Positions 31,564-43,317 of a stretch of DNA of 64,000 nucleotides are shown here, in pieces. The stretch is from Drosophila pseudoobscura (Eukaryota > Arthropoda > Insecta > Diptera > Drosophilidae). Each line of letters opens with the position of its first letter. Positions within the stretch are counted from its first letter, which is position 1. A program made the translations under genes and the position numbers. Below the pieces are notes generated by a model, which was given only the letters and a program-made list of their open reading frames with translations, searched no databases and was not told where the DNA came from. The stretch spans positions 42,733,869 through 42,797,868 of the forward strand of contig NC_046683.1 of NCBI RefSeq assembly GCF_009870125.1. The letters run 5' to 3'.

Positions 31564-31870
31564 TGGATGTGTGCAACACCAGAAGGAAGCGGCTTCTTAC
31601 CCCATAAAGTATGTTTATTCTGGATCAGCATCAATAACCTAGCCGATATAGCCATGTCTGTCTGTCCGTCCTTGTGTCTGTCCGTCAGATGAGCGCTTAG
31701 ATCTCGGAGACTATAATAGCAAGAGCAACCAAATTTTCTACCCCGATTCCTTTGATAATGACACTGCTACAAGTGTATTTCAGATAGGAAAAAACCAAAA
31801 ACGCAGTATCATAGAAAATTACTATATCTACCAGGTTGCCGAATCTGGTTTAGATTTGATCAGTGTTATA
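31564..31870 (+). mobile_element. DINE-1 (INE-1, helentron) remnant
   Basis: The stretch around GATATAGCCATGTCTGTCTG, TCCGTC, CGCTTAGATCTC, GAGACTATAA and GAGCAACCAAATTTTCTA is the well-known core of DINE-1 in Drosophila. Related sequence may run on to about 32245 (CACACACTCTTCCTCGTGC, GCGTTGCCGGCGGAAAG). It is a non-autonomous rolling-circle element with no coding capacity and clear decay. Confidence 0.8.
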
Positions 31871-32249
31871 ACCAATAGGAACAAATGAAATTGCAGTCGC
31901 TACGCAAACCTTTCCATGCGCCTAATCATTCTCTCTCTCTCACACACACTCTTCCTCGTGCTGTGCGCGTTGCCGGCGGAAAGAAGCGAGACAGAAACAC
32001 AGCTGGTGTTGGTATGAGAAGAGGGAGAGAGAGATTAAAAAACTGTTGAGGAAAAATACAAGCAAATGAAATATTCTAAAACTAATAAAATGCTTAATAG
32101 GTGAATAGAGGATAAACGGAGAGCAACAATTAACATGAAATCATAACTAGTGGTCGTGGTTCCTCTCTATTTGTCTCTCTAGAGAGAGATAGAGAATGCT
32201 GCAGTCATCAGCTCCGATACCAACTCTGTGGCTTACGTATAATTAGGTA

Positions 32250-33887
32250 TGAAATATTTATATTTTGTAAGTTGTATAAATCATAAGGCTCTCCCATTGT
32301 ATGTACTGACTTAGTGGCCAAATACTGCTTATAGCAATTTCTCTACGGTTCTGTCTGTGCTTAGATTTACTTTTCTGAGTTCAGCTTTTCGTGACAAAGC
32401 ACCTGCGAAAAAATAATTGTTCTTGTAGGATACTTCATAATTGACAATCGCCCCAAAAAAACTCTCGTCAATTGATGCTAAGATGTGATATCCAAATGCA
32501 GTCGTAGTCATTCATCATGGATAAAAGAATATGAGCCCGAAACACAACAATTGATACTATGGGTGTTTTAAAACGATGCAAATGCTAAACCAAATGTTAA
32601 AAACTGGTCATGCCCCAAATTTTTCAGTAAAGAAAAGTAGGGAGATCATTCTGACATTTTGAGAGCCAGAAGGGGTGCGAAAGTAGGTTAAAACGTTAAA
32701 AAATGGATATTCATCGTCCAGACGAATATGTTTAGAAACAATAAAACTGTAGTTTTAAAGTTATAAATATAACGTTGGGACTTAAAAGTTTATATCCTCT
32801 GTGCCTAAGTGAATACGTATAACAACCAAACACACTGGCAATACAAAAAAAAAAAAAAAACTATCACCGTCGAAGGTATAGGAAACATAATCATCTGAGA
32901 GTTCATCCCATATAGCCCGAGCCCCAGAGAAACAGCCCTGTCCCTTCATCTTCAGATTGATTTCGTCGTAACGTAACTCTCGCTAGTCAGTCTCTCCGTA
33001 AGCACACGTTGCTTTATATAGCGAATGTATGGACAAGGGAACTTGTTGCCAAAAGCTGCTCCCATATTGTAGGCATTGTAAATAGTAACATCCGTTGACT
33101 GGTATTGTCTCATCGTGTGGTAGCTCCTTGGGGGTCGCATCGGATTTGGCCTCTTCAAAAATATGCTCACTTGCCACAGACTCCTGTGTCTGTATCTACC
33201 GCTTGTTTTCCAGAGCACTGTCGTTTTTGTGCTTACTCTGTGACATTTTTGTTTTTATTGTACAATTTCCTTTGTGATGCTTTCGCTTCGAATAACATCG
33301 GTGTTGTGAATTTTCAAGCAAAAAGTTTCTGTTCGACGATAGTAGTCGATTGTCAGCGCGAAGTACCTCTTCCAGGGGTCCTGGCTTTTATGTTCGGGCG
33401 ATCGATTCTCGATCTCGCCCTCTCGCTCTTTTTCATATTCGGAGGGGGCTGCGATCTCACTCTGTCTCTGCTGCTGGTCATCGGTCTCTCTCTCTGAATA
33501 CTCCCTTACATACATACATACAAACATATGTACTAAATATATTACTCGAGACAAAAATTAGGTTTGAGAAGTGCTTGAGTAGATCTCATGACCATCTTTA
33601 GAATCTGGAATATACGGATGGCCGTAAATGAATACGGTCCTACCTCCAAAACGTCGTTGAGGTGACTGAAATTTATGAATTGAAAACAAAATGATATAAA
33701 ATAATGCCAAAATTAATATCAAAATAATAACTTACATTCAATTGATTTTTTATTTTTACGTAAACATTTTTTTTTGGTTTTTACTTTTCATTAGTAAGTA
33801 TAATGAAACAATTTTTTTTTTTACGATCAAAATTAACCTAACACCAATTAACCTAACAAAAGTTCAATGTTCGTAAGACCTGCGATA
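32250..33887. other. Gene-poor stretch with a decayed coding-like piece
   Basis: On the minus strand, about 33220 down to 32880, pieces such as DATPKELPHDETIPVNGCYY, FWQQVPLSIHSLYKATCAYG and, in another frame, MKGQGCFSGARAIWDELSDD look like former protein-coding sequence of unknown origin. There are also an A17 run (about 32845-32863), GATCTCG/CTCTCT repeats near 33400-33490 and a CATA run at 33506-33524. No intact gene seen. Confidence 0.3.
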
Positions 33888-34981
33888 TTATCGTTTTGAG
33901 GATGATAGTGCCTCACTCTTACGAGTATTACCGGCCAATGCCAGAGCTAAGGTCCGAGAGGTCAACTCTTGTTCTTTTTTTTTTTGTTGTTCTTGGAGTT
34001 CGTTAAGTTTGTGCAAGTCACAGTTAGGCAACGAATCCATAAAGATCCCCAGAGTCCTTTCAAAGTTATGAAGGGGCTCTTTAGCGCTACCCGAACCTAT
34101 CCGATGGGAGCAAGCCTCGATAACCACCTGGGCATGGTAAATGCAGTCACTGGCATAGCCCAAAGATTGCTTCAGATTGTCGATCTGCTTCTTTTTCATT
34201 GAGTGTATTTGCAGGAACCGGGAACAGAGCGTCTCGACGCGGCGCTGCTCGTTGCGGTACTCATCGAAAAGTTGGTCGTATTTGGCCTGGAGTTCCTCCG
34301 TCTCGCACTTGAGGAGCCTATGGGCCTTTTCCTTTTTGGCCAGCTGCCGGCGACTCTGACGATGCGAGACAGAAAGCTCATCGTAGCTGTGGGAGACAAC
34401 GATCACTTGGCATTTGGGATACATTCAGTTCGTACGTACCGCTGTTGCATGAGCAATGGACTAATGGACTCGAAAATTCCTCCAATGCACTGTACATGGG
34501 ATCCACCTGGCATCCTCTCATCGGGCTCACTCTCGCCCGAGGAGTCTATGCCGCGGAGCAGCTGCACCAATCGGCTATTGCGCTGCTTTTCCGTGTCCAG
34601 GGAGAAGTGCAGCTCCTGTATTCTATCCGATTGTCGTTCCAGGGCCATGCGCAGCTTAAACTCCTGCTGCTGATCCTCGTAGAACGTGTGCTCCAGCTCA
34701 CTGACCTGATAGAGGATCTGCTGGATCATCTCTTTGTATGGATGACGGCTCTGATTCAGCTGGGGCACTGAAATGGGCAGACGATCGCTATCCTCCTCCA
34801 AAGTGTTTTCGTATTCGTCGTCGCTGGCGAATGGCGAGCTGGCAATGGAACTGGGCGTGGAAGTAGAGGTTCCACCTGAATAGGTCGAACTCTGCTCATC
34901 CTTGTCTGGGTACTGCTTCGAGGCACTCGCCTCCAGCCCTAAACTTTTACGCAGACTCCTGACTATGGCAGTCAGGTTCAT
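33888..34981 (-). CDS. Coiled-coil protein, function unknown
   Basis: Exons are 34440-34981 and 33888-34386 (346 residues), with a 53-base GT-AG intron that joins CG|C. Residues 1-80 are Ser/Thr-rich and acidic (TSTPSSIASSPFASDDEYEN). Two long coiled coils follow, about 90-150 (QILYQVSELEHTFYEDQQQE, ERQSDRIQELHFSLDTEKQR) and about 183-245 (SRRQLAKKEKAHRLLKCETE, KYDQLFDEYRNEQRRVETL). A helical C-terminal part ends in a third short coil (KLNELQEQQKKKEQEL). There is no membrane segment or enzyme motif. The plan suits a centrosomal, cytoskeletal or scaffold protein, but I do not recognise the family. Start 34981 is the first ATG and has GC-rich codon use from there on. Confidence 0.85.
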
Positions 34982-36669
34982 CCTGGGTCCTTCGTTTTGT
35001 CACCTGACTTTGTGTGACTTTAGTATATGTCCGTGCGTGTGTGTTGACTGTATCTGGTTTGTCAGCAAGGAATTGTGCCAGTGCCTACTTGTGCCAGCCC
35101 AGCCCAGCACAGCAACACACACAGTGAAGTTGTTTCCCCTTCAGCTCACTTTCCATATGGTTCGGCACAACTTTTAAATTGGTTTCAGTTTTAACACCTC
35201 TGCCTCCAGTTTCCCGGACACTCAATCAAAGTTGTCGTTTCGAAAGGCTCCTTCCTGTACGCCTCGCATACGTATGTTTGGGAACCCCCACCCCTGACCC
35301 TACCCCTACCCCTGCTCCCTTTCTCTTTCTCTCTCTCCTCTCTTCACTATATCCAGTGTGCGGTGCGTTTGTTAGTCGTGCGTAAATTGCCATTAGGCAA
35401 AAAGGGTTTTCCAAGACTTGATATACTTACTGCATTTTTATGCGAAAAAGTTTTGTTGTTTCTTACTTTTTCTTCTCTGTTCTCTGTTCAACTGAGCGAG
35501 CGAGAGAGGGAGGGGAGCGACTTAAAGTTGCATGTCCTTGATAGAGGTGGATCTCATACGGGACCTTTTTTTCAATATCGTTACATAAATGTGGTTAGGA
35601 ATAACCTAGTTCACTGCATATACATTATTTTATGCGCTTGCTTTCATATTTCTTTATGCTCCGACTAACATAGTCGGGACTTGAAAAGAATAAAGAAGTA
35701 AAATAGACGTATACATCTAATCGAATTATATTGTATTTATCTGCGGTGGGCAACAACCAATACAGAAAAAAACCTCCAAAACATATTTTGCCTCGTATTT
35801 TGTTTTTTTTTGGAGCAAATGAACAGCCCACCGCTGATCTACAGTGACACAACTTTATAACTTTTTGATACAGATCACCACAGAATAAAACTAAATGTAA
35901 ATCTAAATAAATAGACAATAAATGAATCTATTACTTTTTCGCTAAAGACTTTGCTTATAAATCCATGATTTTTGTGTGAAATTAATCGCTTATAAATCCA
36001 TTACTGCCAGATGAAAATCGGGGGTAGTGACGCTGCCATTGAGGACTCATCTGATGATACATCGACTGCACGACCCGTACTGGAGGTGTTTGATTATTCC
36101 AAAGTGCTTCAAAGTAAGCAAGCGATGCGTGAAAGACCCATTTTCTACTAAGAATACAATACGATCTCAATGTTTCATCAATAGCAAATAAATATATTAA
36201 GATAAACGAAAATGTTTTATGCCTTTAAACAAAAAAGGGTTGAATTTACTCATAGGTTCACACGCTCGAAGGTGCACTGTAAAGTCCATGTACAGTCGTC
36301 GCCGTCCACCCCATTCAATCAAAGCAAATCTTATCTCTATTAGGTGATAAACCGCTCTCGCAGTTAGCTAATATAATTAACTGCATAGCCAAGCTTTTCC
36401 GAAGCAACGAGCGCCATATATATTGACCCTCAAAGAACTTTTTTTATTTAATTTCCCTGCATTCAAATGTACTATTTGCTCTCCAGCACGCTATTGTGCT
36501 CTCCCGCTCGCCAATGCCAACTGTCTTTTGTGACAGCTGAGCCGTTGTTTTGGGAACTTTCCGCATTAAAGCTTCAACTGCGCTCGCGGCTGGTCGCGGA
36601 AATTTCTGCAGCCACAGCTCAATTGTTACAAATAAAAGAGATTTAAATTAAAACAGGGACCCGTGTAAG
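34982..36669. other. Divergent promoter region between the coiled-coil and Mpv17-like genes
   Basis: No gene is seen. It contains a CCCTACCCCTACCCC tract (35295-35313), a TCTCTCTC run (about 35325-35342), GAGCGAGCGAGAGAGGG (35493-35510) and a fragment with CGACTAACATAGTCGGGAC (35661-35679) typical of decayed fly repeats. The Mpv17-like gene promoter should lie near 36500-36640. Confidence 0.4.
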
Positions 36670-38062
36670 ATGGCTCGTTTTGTGGCTGGAGCTCGTGGAA
36701 TCTTCCGTCGCTATCCATTTGTGACCAACAGTGCCATTTACGGCAGCCTGTATGTGGGCGCCGAGTACTCGCAGCAGGTGCTGTCCAAGCGTTGGCTGGC
36801 GGTAAGTGAGTGGGGGGCGGGGGGCGGTATTGGAGATTTCTAATGAGATTTATGTGTCTTGTAGCCGGCGGCAGAGCGTGAGGACATCGATTATGCAACG
36901 ATAGGAAGATACGCAGTGATGGGTACCGCTGTCTATGCCCCAACGTTATATGCTTGGTTTGTGTCCAACGGCATCTGAACTTGAATATATGTGTACATAG
37001 CCACATAACTACCCCACCGCATATTATCATTTAATTGACTCATATTTACATGTGCATTCTTTATATGTATATTCCCCCATTTGTTGCTGTTGTTCGGGAC
37101 TTTATCAATTTGTTTACTATTTTGGAAAGCTTTGCAGCACGTGTTTCAGTCTCTTCATCATATATGTACTCTCTGTCTCTCTTTAGAAGCACACCATCAG
37201 AGCACCAGAGCACAAAAGCTTTTTCTTCGACTATGATAAAAAGAGACGAAAGAGCTTTCCACCAAAAGCACGCTAAGCACTAAGAAATTGAGGCATATGA
37301 GTACGACCTGTAACATGCATATAATGTAAGTGGAGAATGATGGAAACTCAGGTGAATCTACACCAAACACTGAACACTGAAACAGTACACAATAGATTGC
37401 GTATGGTACCTACATATATTTATATAAACACACACAGATGCATATAAAAAGGTTATTAACACTCTGTAAACCCCACACACGCACACGCACACGCACACAA
37501 AAACTCATTTGGCAATGCTTCTTATGCAAATATTACATATCAAATCACTCGACAATTTTAAGTGTAATTTGATTTTTAATTGTGACCCCCTTTATAGGTA
37601 TAAATGGTTAGATCGCACTTTTCCTGGCACTACCAAGACCATTATTGTTAGGAAATTGGTACTGGATCAATTTATACTAACGCCTTATCTATTGACAATT
37701 TTCTATGCGGGTAAGCTTCACTTCCAGGGTAGCCAGCACATTGCAATTATACAAGTTTTCGATACTACTGTTATTAATCTAAAACAATTTTTCTTTCAGG
37801 CATGTCCATCATGGAGGGCTGTGACGATATCCTTCTGGAATTGCGGGAGAAGTTTCTGCCAACTTTTGTACGTTCCTGTATTTTCTGGCTGCCTGCTCAG
37901 GTTCTGAATTTTTCCCTGGTGGCGCCACGCTTTCGTGTCATCTATATGGGCGTTTGTGGCTTGATTTGGGTCAATATTCTATGCTGGATCAAGCGACAGA
38001 GTTTGCCGACCACAACAAAAGCAACACCAGCTGAAGACACCACAAATAAGGTCCAAACGTGA
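36670..38062 (+). CDS. Mpv17/PMP22 family membrane protein
   Basis: Exons are 36670-36801, 36865-36956, 37598-37710 and 37800-38062 (199 residues); all junctions are GT-AG and in frame. The family hallmarks are present: an N-terminal RYPFVTNSAIYGSLY, YKWLDRTFPG, KLVLDQFILTPYL, and the C-terminal block FWLPAQVLNFSLVAPRFRV followed by WVNILCW. Four membrane segments are expected. Mpv17-like proteins sit in the inner mitochondrial or peroxisomal membrane; Mpv17 itself is a channel needed for mitochondrial DNA upkeep. Drosophila has several paralogs and I cannot assign one. If intron 2 is kept, translation would end after WFVSNGI with only 83 residues. Confidence 0.93.
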
Positions 38063-39290
38063 GATTTGTACAGATGATATACTGATGTAGTATGTAGTCC
38101 TACTATTTGATAGAGTTGGAAGCTGCATTGGCAAATAAAGACAAACCTGGAAGTACTTGGAATTGGAATCGGCCATCAGCTCTACATAGAGTACATATAT
38201 ATAGTTGTTATATAGAGCTATGTATGTGTTTTACCTGACTGCAAATTGTTGGGCATATCGAGCGTATGATTGATGTTCCCATAAAGGAAAGCCATCAATT
38301 ACTACTTATGCTCCACACATCTGTACATCTACCTCGCCCCATCCGAGTTTAATTGTGTGCGTGTGTGCGTAAATGTTTCCATCAATATTTGCCGCACACA
38401 AACAAAAACACCCAGCGCCTCAGACTAGTGGCGTAGATAGCAACTATTGTGCTTTATATGAATGGAAATGGGAATGGCGTTGGGGGCGAGTTGTCCGTAA
38501 AATGCCTTAATGTATTTAGGCGTGTCTTATAATGCATGGGCCTGGAGTAGTATAAGTTCAATCTAGAGATGGTAGATGGTACGATATTGAAATTATGATG
38601 GGTAGGTCGCAAACACACACACACATATGTACATAAGGAATGTGTTCCTAGCTGGTTTCTGAGATCTCCACAATACAATATATTTTAGTTCCTCAATGCT
38701 GAGAAAAAGGAGGCAAGGTAGTCATACAATCATAGTCGCATACATTTAATCGTAGACCTCATTGAAGATACATTTAAGACGGACGTTTGTTTTAGATCTA
38801 TAGCATATATGGCAACTAAGAATTAGTCGGAGCGCTTCCGCCATTAGTTCTCTATGCAGCCGGGAGTGTGTGTATGTATTTACCCCATGCATCATTATAT
38901 CCGCATATTCCCTCATTGATTATGTTTCATGTCATTGCCATCCCTTTCTGCGTATGTATTTGTTTACTCCCTTAACACATTAACTTTTTCCTAATGATTG
39001 CTCATCTCTAGTCTCTCCGCACTGTGCTAAACTAATTAGAGATGGCGTGTTTTCGGCTGCCCCCAGCCTACCATCACCCCTCTTTCCTAATGCGCGTGTG
39101 CCTGTGTGTGTGTGTGTGTGCGTGTGTGTTTAACTTATTGCTGTCTATTTAAATTGCAATTTGTCAATATCCCTGTGTGTAGCATTACCACATTACCACA
39201 TGCCCACGCCCATCCCTATCCCCAGTGTGTTCCTCCTCCCACTGCCTCCGTCTGCACAGACTCCGCGCCCTGCCTAGAGAGTCACACAAT
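38063..39290. other. 3' UTR and spacer
   Basis: AATAAA at about 38136 is likely the polyadenylation signal of the Mpv17-like gene. A TG/CG microsatellite spans 39103-39129. No gene seen. Confidence 0.4.
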
Positions 39291-39299
39291 TAAACTTCT

Positions 39300-40590
39300 T
39301 GTACAGTCATTAACAGCACATAACGTAGGACCAGCCCTTGTCCAGACGAAACTTGCTAAACTTGGCAGACATCGTAGCTTCTGGGCGACCTTCCACCACC
39401 TTCGTCTCCAGCACCACCTTCAGTCCATTGGAAGAGCAAAAAAAACAAAAAACAACAAGAAGCACGGTCTAAGCTGTGGCGACGCCTCCTCTTTAGCTAC
39501 TTCCACACTTCTCCCCTGGCCGCACCATTCCCCTTGACTTTGACTTTGGCGGCGATGTCTTCGCTGGTTTCTCTAGGTTGCTGCTGGTCTCTGGCTCCTG
39601 GTTCCCGGCACTGCTTTTCCTTTCTTTCTTTTTTTTGCTCTCCTGCTGGTACGAGTATATATTTTGTTGCTGTTGTTTTTTTTTTTATTTACATCCGCTT
39701 GTTTGTTCAAAGCGGAAAATTAATTCCATCTTGGCTTGTTTCCGTTTATCTTGAAAAAGTATTTCGTCGTCTTTTCGCTTTACGAGTATGCTGTTGACCA
39801 CCTTCCCGTCCCACTTGGCTTTACTTTTCGACAGCCTGCTGACCAGCGGAAAACTGCGTTTCCTACTTTATATTTTCTGGTGAGGGCGGGGGAGAGACAG
39901 TCCGGTGGTAGAGGGTGCGGAAGAAGTCTATTTACTTCAAAAGTATTCTGGTTCAGGCTCGATGTAATTCGGAGCTTTCGTACTCTTCTGTTTTTTTTTT
40001 AAATTTTTTAATATATTTTTTTAGTATTTGATGAAATTGCAGGTTTTTAAATGATCTGACTTTTAAATGATTTATTATTATTTTATAGAATTGGAGATTA
40101 CCTTACTGAGAATCGGATCTCCACACACATTAAATATTTCATATTAATTCTGAATTATAAAACGGTGCTGCATTTCTGCCTGGGACCCCCGCCCAACAGT
40201 CTTCGGCTTGGTGTTGCATGGGCCACGTAACGGTTCAGTCCTCGCATTCATATTGCATAATAAATACAATAAATAAATAAATAGTTGGCAATCCCTTCCA
40301 TTATCATATGTGTACACATGTATATGTTACGTTATTTTTTGTTTATATTTAATTTGCAATCACCAAATCAGTTGTATGTCCTCGTAGAGCATTCCAACTT
40401 CAACATCAACTTCGTGGTCCCCGTTTGGCTTTCCAGTTTTGTTTCGTTCCATTTTGCTTGTCCTTCGCCGCTGTTTGGCTTGCCGGGTGGGAGTGGGAGT
40501 GGAAGCCGTCCACTCCAGCCAACTTCCGGTCTCTGCAGCTCCAGCTCCAGCACCAGCACCAGCGTCAGCTTCAGCTCTGGGCATCGTGGC
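39300..40590 (-). other. Coding-like blocks on the minus strand, gene not resolved
   Basis: Three blocks have protein-like composition. At 40584-40360 a frame contains GSWLEWTASTPTPTRQAKQR and ends GMLYEDIQLIW. At 39870-39690 another reads SKAKWDGKVVNSILVKRKDD and ends in a stop. At 39650-39490 a third reads SAGNQEPETSSNLEKPAKTS then RGMVRPGEKC. A fourth GC-rich piece (39430-39320) reads ATMSAKFSKFRLDKGWSYVM. I cannot join them with convincing splice sites. They may be exons of a rapidly evolving gene, a relic, or chance in low-complexity DNA. Confidence 0.22.
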
Positions 40591-40659
40591 GTGAAACTAG
40601 CGCGTCGCGTCGCGTCGCCCACAACACGTACATTAAATTAAAAATTAATTTACAAAAAT

Positions 40660-43140
40660 AAACAGAGTTATGCCAGAGGAAGCAGCTCGTGAGCGATACC
40701 GACCATAAGAAGCTAATACTAATTCTGCTTCATTTGATTCAATTACCGGATGTATTCCGTCCAGCAGAGTGTAGAGCAGCGGACCGGACACCGGACTATC
40801 CGGACGCGCTTCTTTCTTCGGGAATTTTCGTGTTTATCTTGGACACGCGGCATGGGGCTTCCGGGCGACTGCCTGGGTATCCATCCTCGACATGGACTTG
40901 TCGTAATTACCGCACAAGACAAATAGAAAATGGCGTAAAAACGAGAAATTAATCAACGTAAGGAGCCACGCCGACGCCCGCGCCCGCGCCCCACTTCCCT
41001 TGGCCCCCAGTCCACTCTAGAATCCTGTTTTCGATTCGGTGTGAAGCGCTTGGCAAATATGATGGAACATGGTCGGAGCATAGGACAAGGAAATTTGACA
41101 CAATGCTGAGCGTTGGCTCTGTGAAGTGGAGACAGATCGTCATTCGTATAGATGGCGATTGGAAGTCTAGAAATAATTAGAAATTATATTTAGACGAGTA
41201 TATTTAGAAGAGTGCTATGAATAGTGTTTTATTGGATTGGTTTAGAGTTGTAATTGGTTTAAATATTGTGTGATGCTGAACGCTTTTCTATGATTCCATT
41301 GTTACCATTCTTATGTTGGGATTTCCTTTCTGGCCGCCACTTTGGGGATGTCCGACGTTTTGCCCATTTGGATGATAGTTCCATTAGGCTCTTTCACACT
41401 ATGCTGCATTATAAATTTCATCTACTTCCCCCTCTGTACCCCTCTGTAGCGGTCTGCTGCGATGTTGCCATGCTACCCAGATACCTCTGGCACTCTCCAG
41501 AAATCCCCTCTCTGCCTTCAGGATGGGCTGTGGGACATCCTGGTGCGGCACATTTGTTTGCCGGCATGTGAAAATTGATTGCTGTTGTTCATAGCCGCGG
41601 GATATGGCCAAAGTTTTGAAGTTCCCAATGTTGGGCCCCCCAGCCAGGGTCCTTTTCCGCTTTCGGTTGTTGGTTGGGCGCTGAAAAGCTGAAAACAATG
41701 CGCATTTTCCTCGCGGGTCTGCGTCGCCTTGGACCGAGCTGGGGCTTTTTTTGTGCTCGTTGTATTATTAAGAAAGTTTTATATTTTTTTTGTCGGTTTT
41801 CTGCCAAGCTGGGGTTGGAGTATATTTACATTTGGCAGTTGGCTGCGTTAAGCGGCTTGGGTTGCCATGGCCGTTGAGGGCTAGAGAGGGTCTGGACTGT
41901 GGAGGATCTCAGACGAGTTCTGGTCAGAACATTTTTCTGCTGGTGCTGAAATTTTTAATACTCTGTTACCTTGTCGTGCAGACAATTTGATGCCAATGGG
42001 AATATGGGTTTTTTTCTGACCTTCCCTTCTCTACGCTATCCACTTTTTTTTTTGCTGTTTTGGTTTTCTTTTTGGCTGTGGTGCTATAAAAACCTCTGTA
42101 TTCTCGTATATATATATATATCTATAGATATGTGTGTGTGTGTTTGAATTGGGTTCGTGTAGCTTTATAATTAAAGAAAGACGAGGCGAAAACAAAGGAA
42201 TAATAACAAAATAAGAGCCTGACAACGGTTGGTAGGAGAGTCCACTCAAGGAGGACTTGTCGGTGTGCTCGTGCTCTCCTTAAAGTGCCTCGGGGGTCAA
42301 TTCCGCGAACGCAAACCGAGAATGAACTGGAAGTAAAATAGCCAATCGACTAGTTCATAGTTGGGCCAATTTTTCCTTGGAATCGAGGACTTTGAAATTC
42401 CGATTTGTTCATTTGAAATCATTAGATTAATCGACTCTAAATAAATAAGAGATTTAAAGAACAATTATATATGTAGCTCTTATCGACTCTTCAACTACCT
42501 TGGGAATGTGTGAATTGGGTGTGTTATTTCAGACCTAAAATGAAATTTCAGTCAATTGGTTGTTAGACTCACTGTGGTAATCCTCTAAAATATAGAATGT
42601 GAAATCAGAAACAGCAACAGCAAGGTTTTTTGACAAGCTTATGTGACATTTTATTTGATCGATCGTTCCAGTTCCTATCGCAGAAATACTATTATACTTT
42701 CTTCCTATAGTCCTATGTTCTGAGTACAGCAAAAAGGGAGATGTACAAAGTTTCAACGAGATAGGAGGGGCTATGGAAAGAAGCAGACTTTGATCGTATT
42801 TCTGATCAGGAACCTTCTTCAAGGATAAAGTCAGGTAAGAGCTGTATAGTGAAACAAAAGCACTATTTACATACCAAAGGTGTTTTGTTGGTACAGTCAG
42901 CGACATAGAGTCAAACGTGATCCTTATTTATCTGCTTGGACATCTCAGAGGGAGTCTCAAGATGCAGGTTCTGCCAGATGGTCCTTGCTTATTACAATTG
43001 GAACTCTTTAACAAAAGGATGATCAATAACCACAAACTTTATTATTCATACATATGTAACATGGTATGCATAGAACTGGAAAAATAACTCATGCACTAAA
43101 ATACTTACTCCCATGCAACTCAAATCACCCTAAAAGCTTG
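40660..43140. other. Gene-poor stretch
   Basis: No gene called. Between 42600 and 42850 short sequences (TTGATCGATCGTTCCAGTTC, AAAGGGAGATGTACAAAGTT) resemble decayed fly repeats of the helentron or Tc1 kind. TATATATA and TGTGTGTG runs lie at 42109-42143. Confidence 0.35.
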
Positions 43141-43142
43141 TA

Positions 43143-43317
43143 CGGTCACACTTAAATGCGCTGCTGACTGCTGACTGGACCCGAACAGAGCCGGAGTGGC
43201 CTTCGGCTCATAATCCATACGATCATTGTTAAGCCGAAGTAAGCCGAAACCTCCGATCCGAAAACGAGCAGCAAGGCACTGATTGAGTGGTTTAAAATCA
43301 ACAGCGAACAATGCTAA
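43143..43317 (+). promoter_or_regulatory. Motif 1 promoter with possible first exon
   Basis: CGGTCACACTT (43143-43153) is a near-perfect Ohler Motif 1 (M1BP site), usually found at the start of transcription. About 165 bases on, AACAATGCTAA|GTGAGT (ATG at 43311, donor at 43318) could end a first exon in phase 1. The next exon is not found with certainty. No TATA box, as expected for this promoter class. Confidence 0.4.

Noticed and set aside
42535-42906. 123-codon minus-strand frame
   Set aside because: It overlaps sequence that looks like a decayed repeat (TTGATCGATCGTTCC, AAAGGGAGATGTACAAAG). No domain or codon bias.
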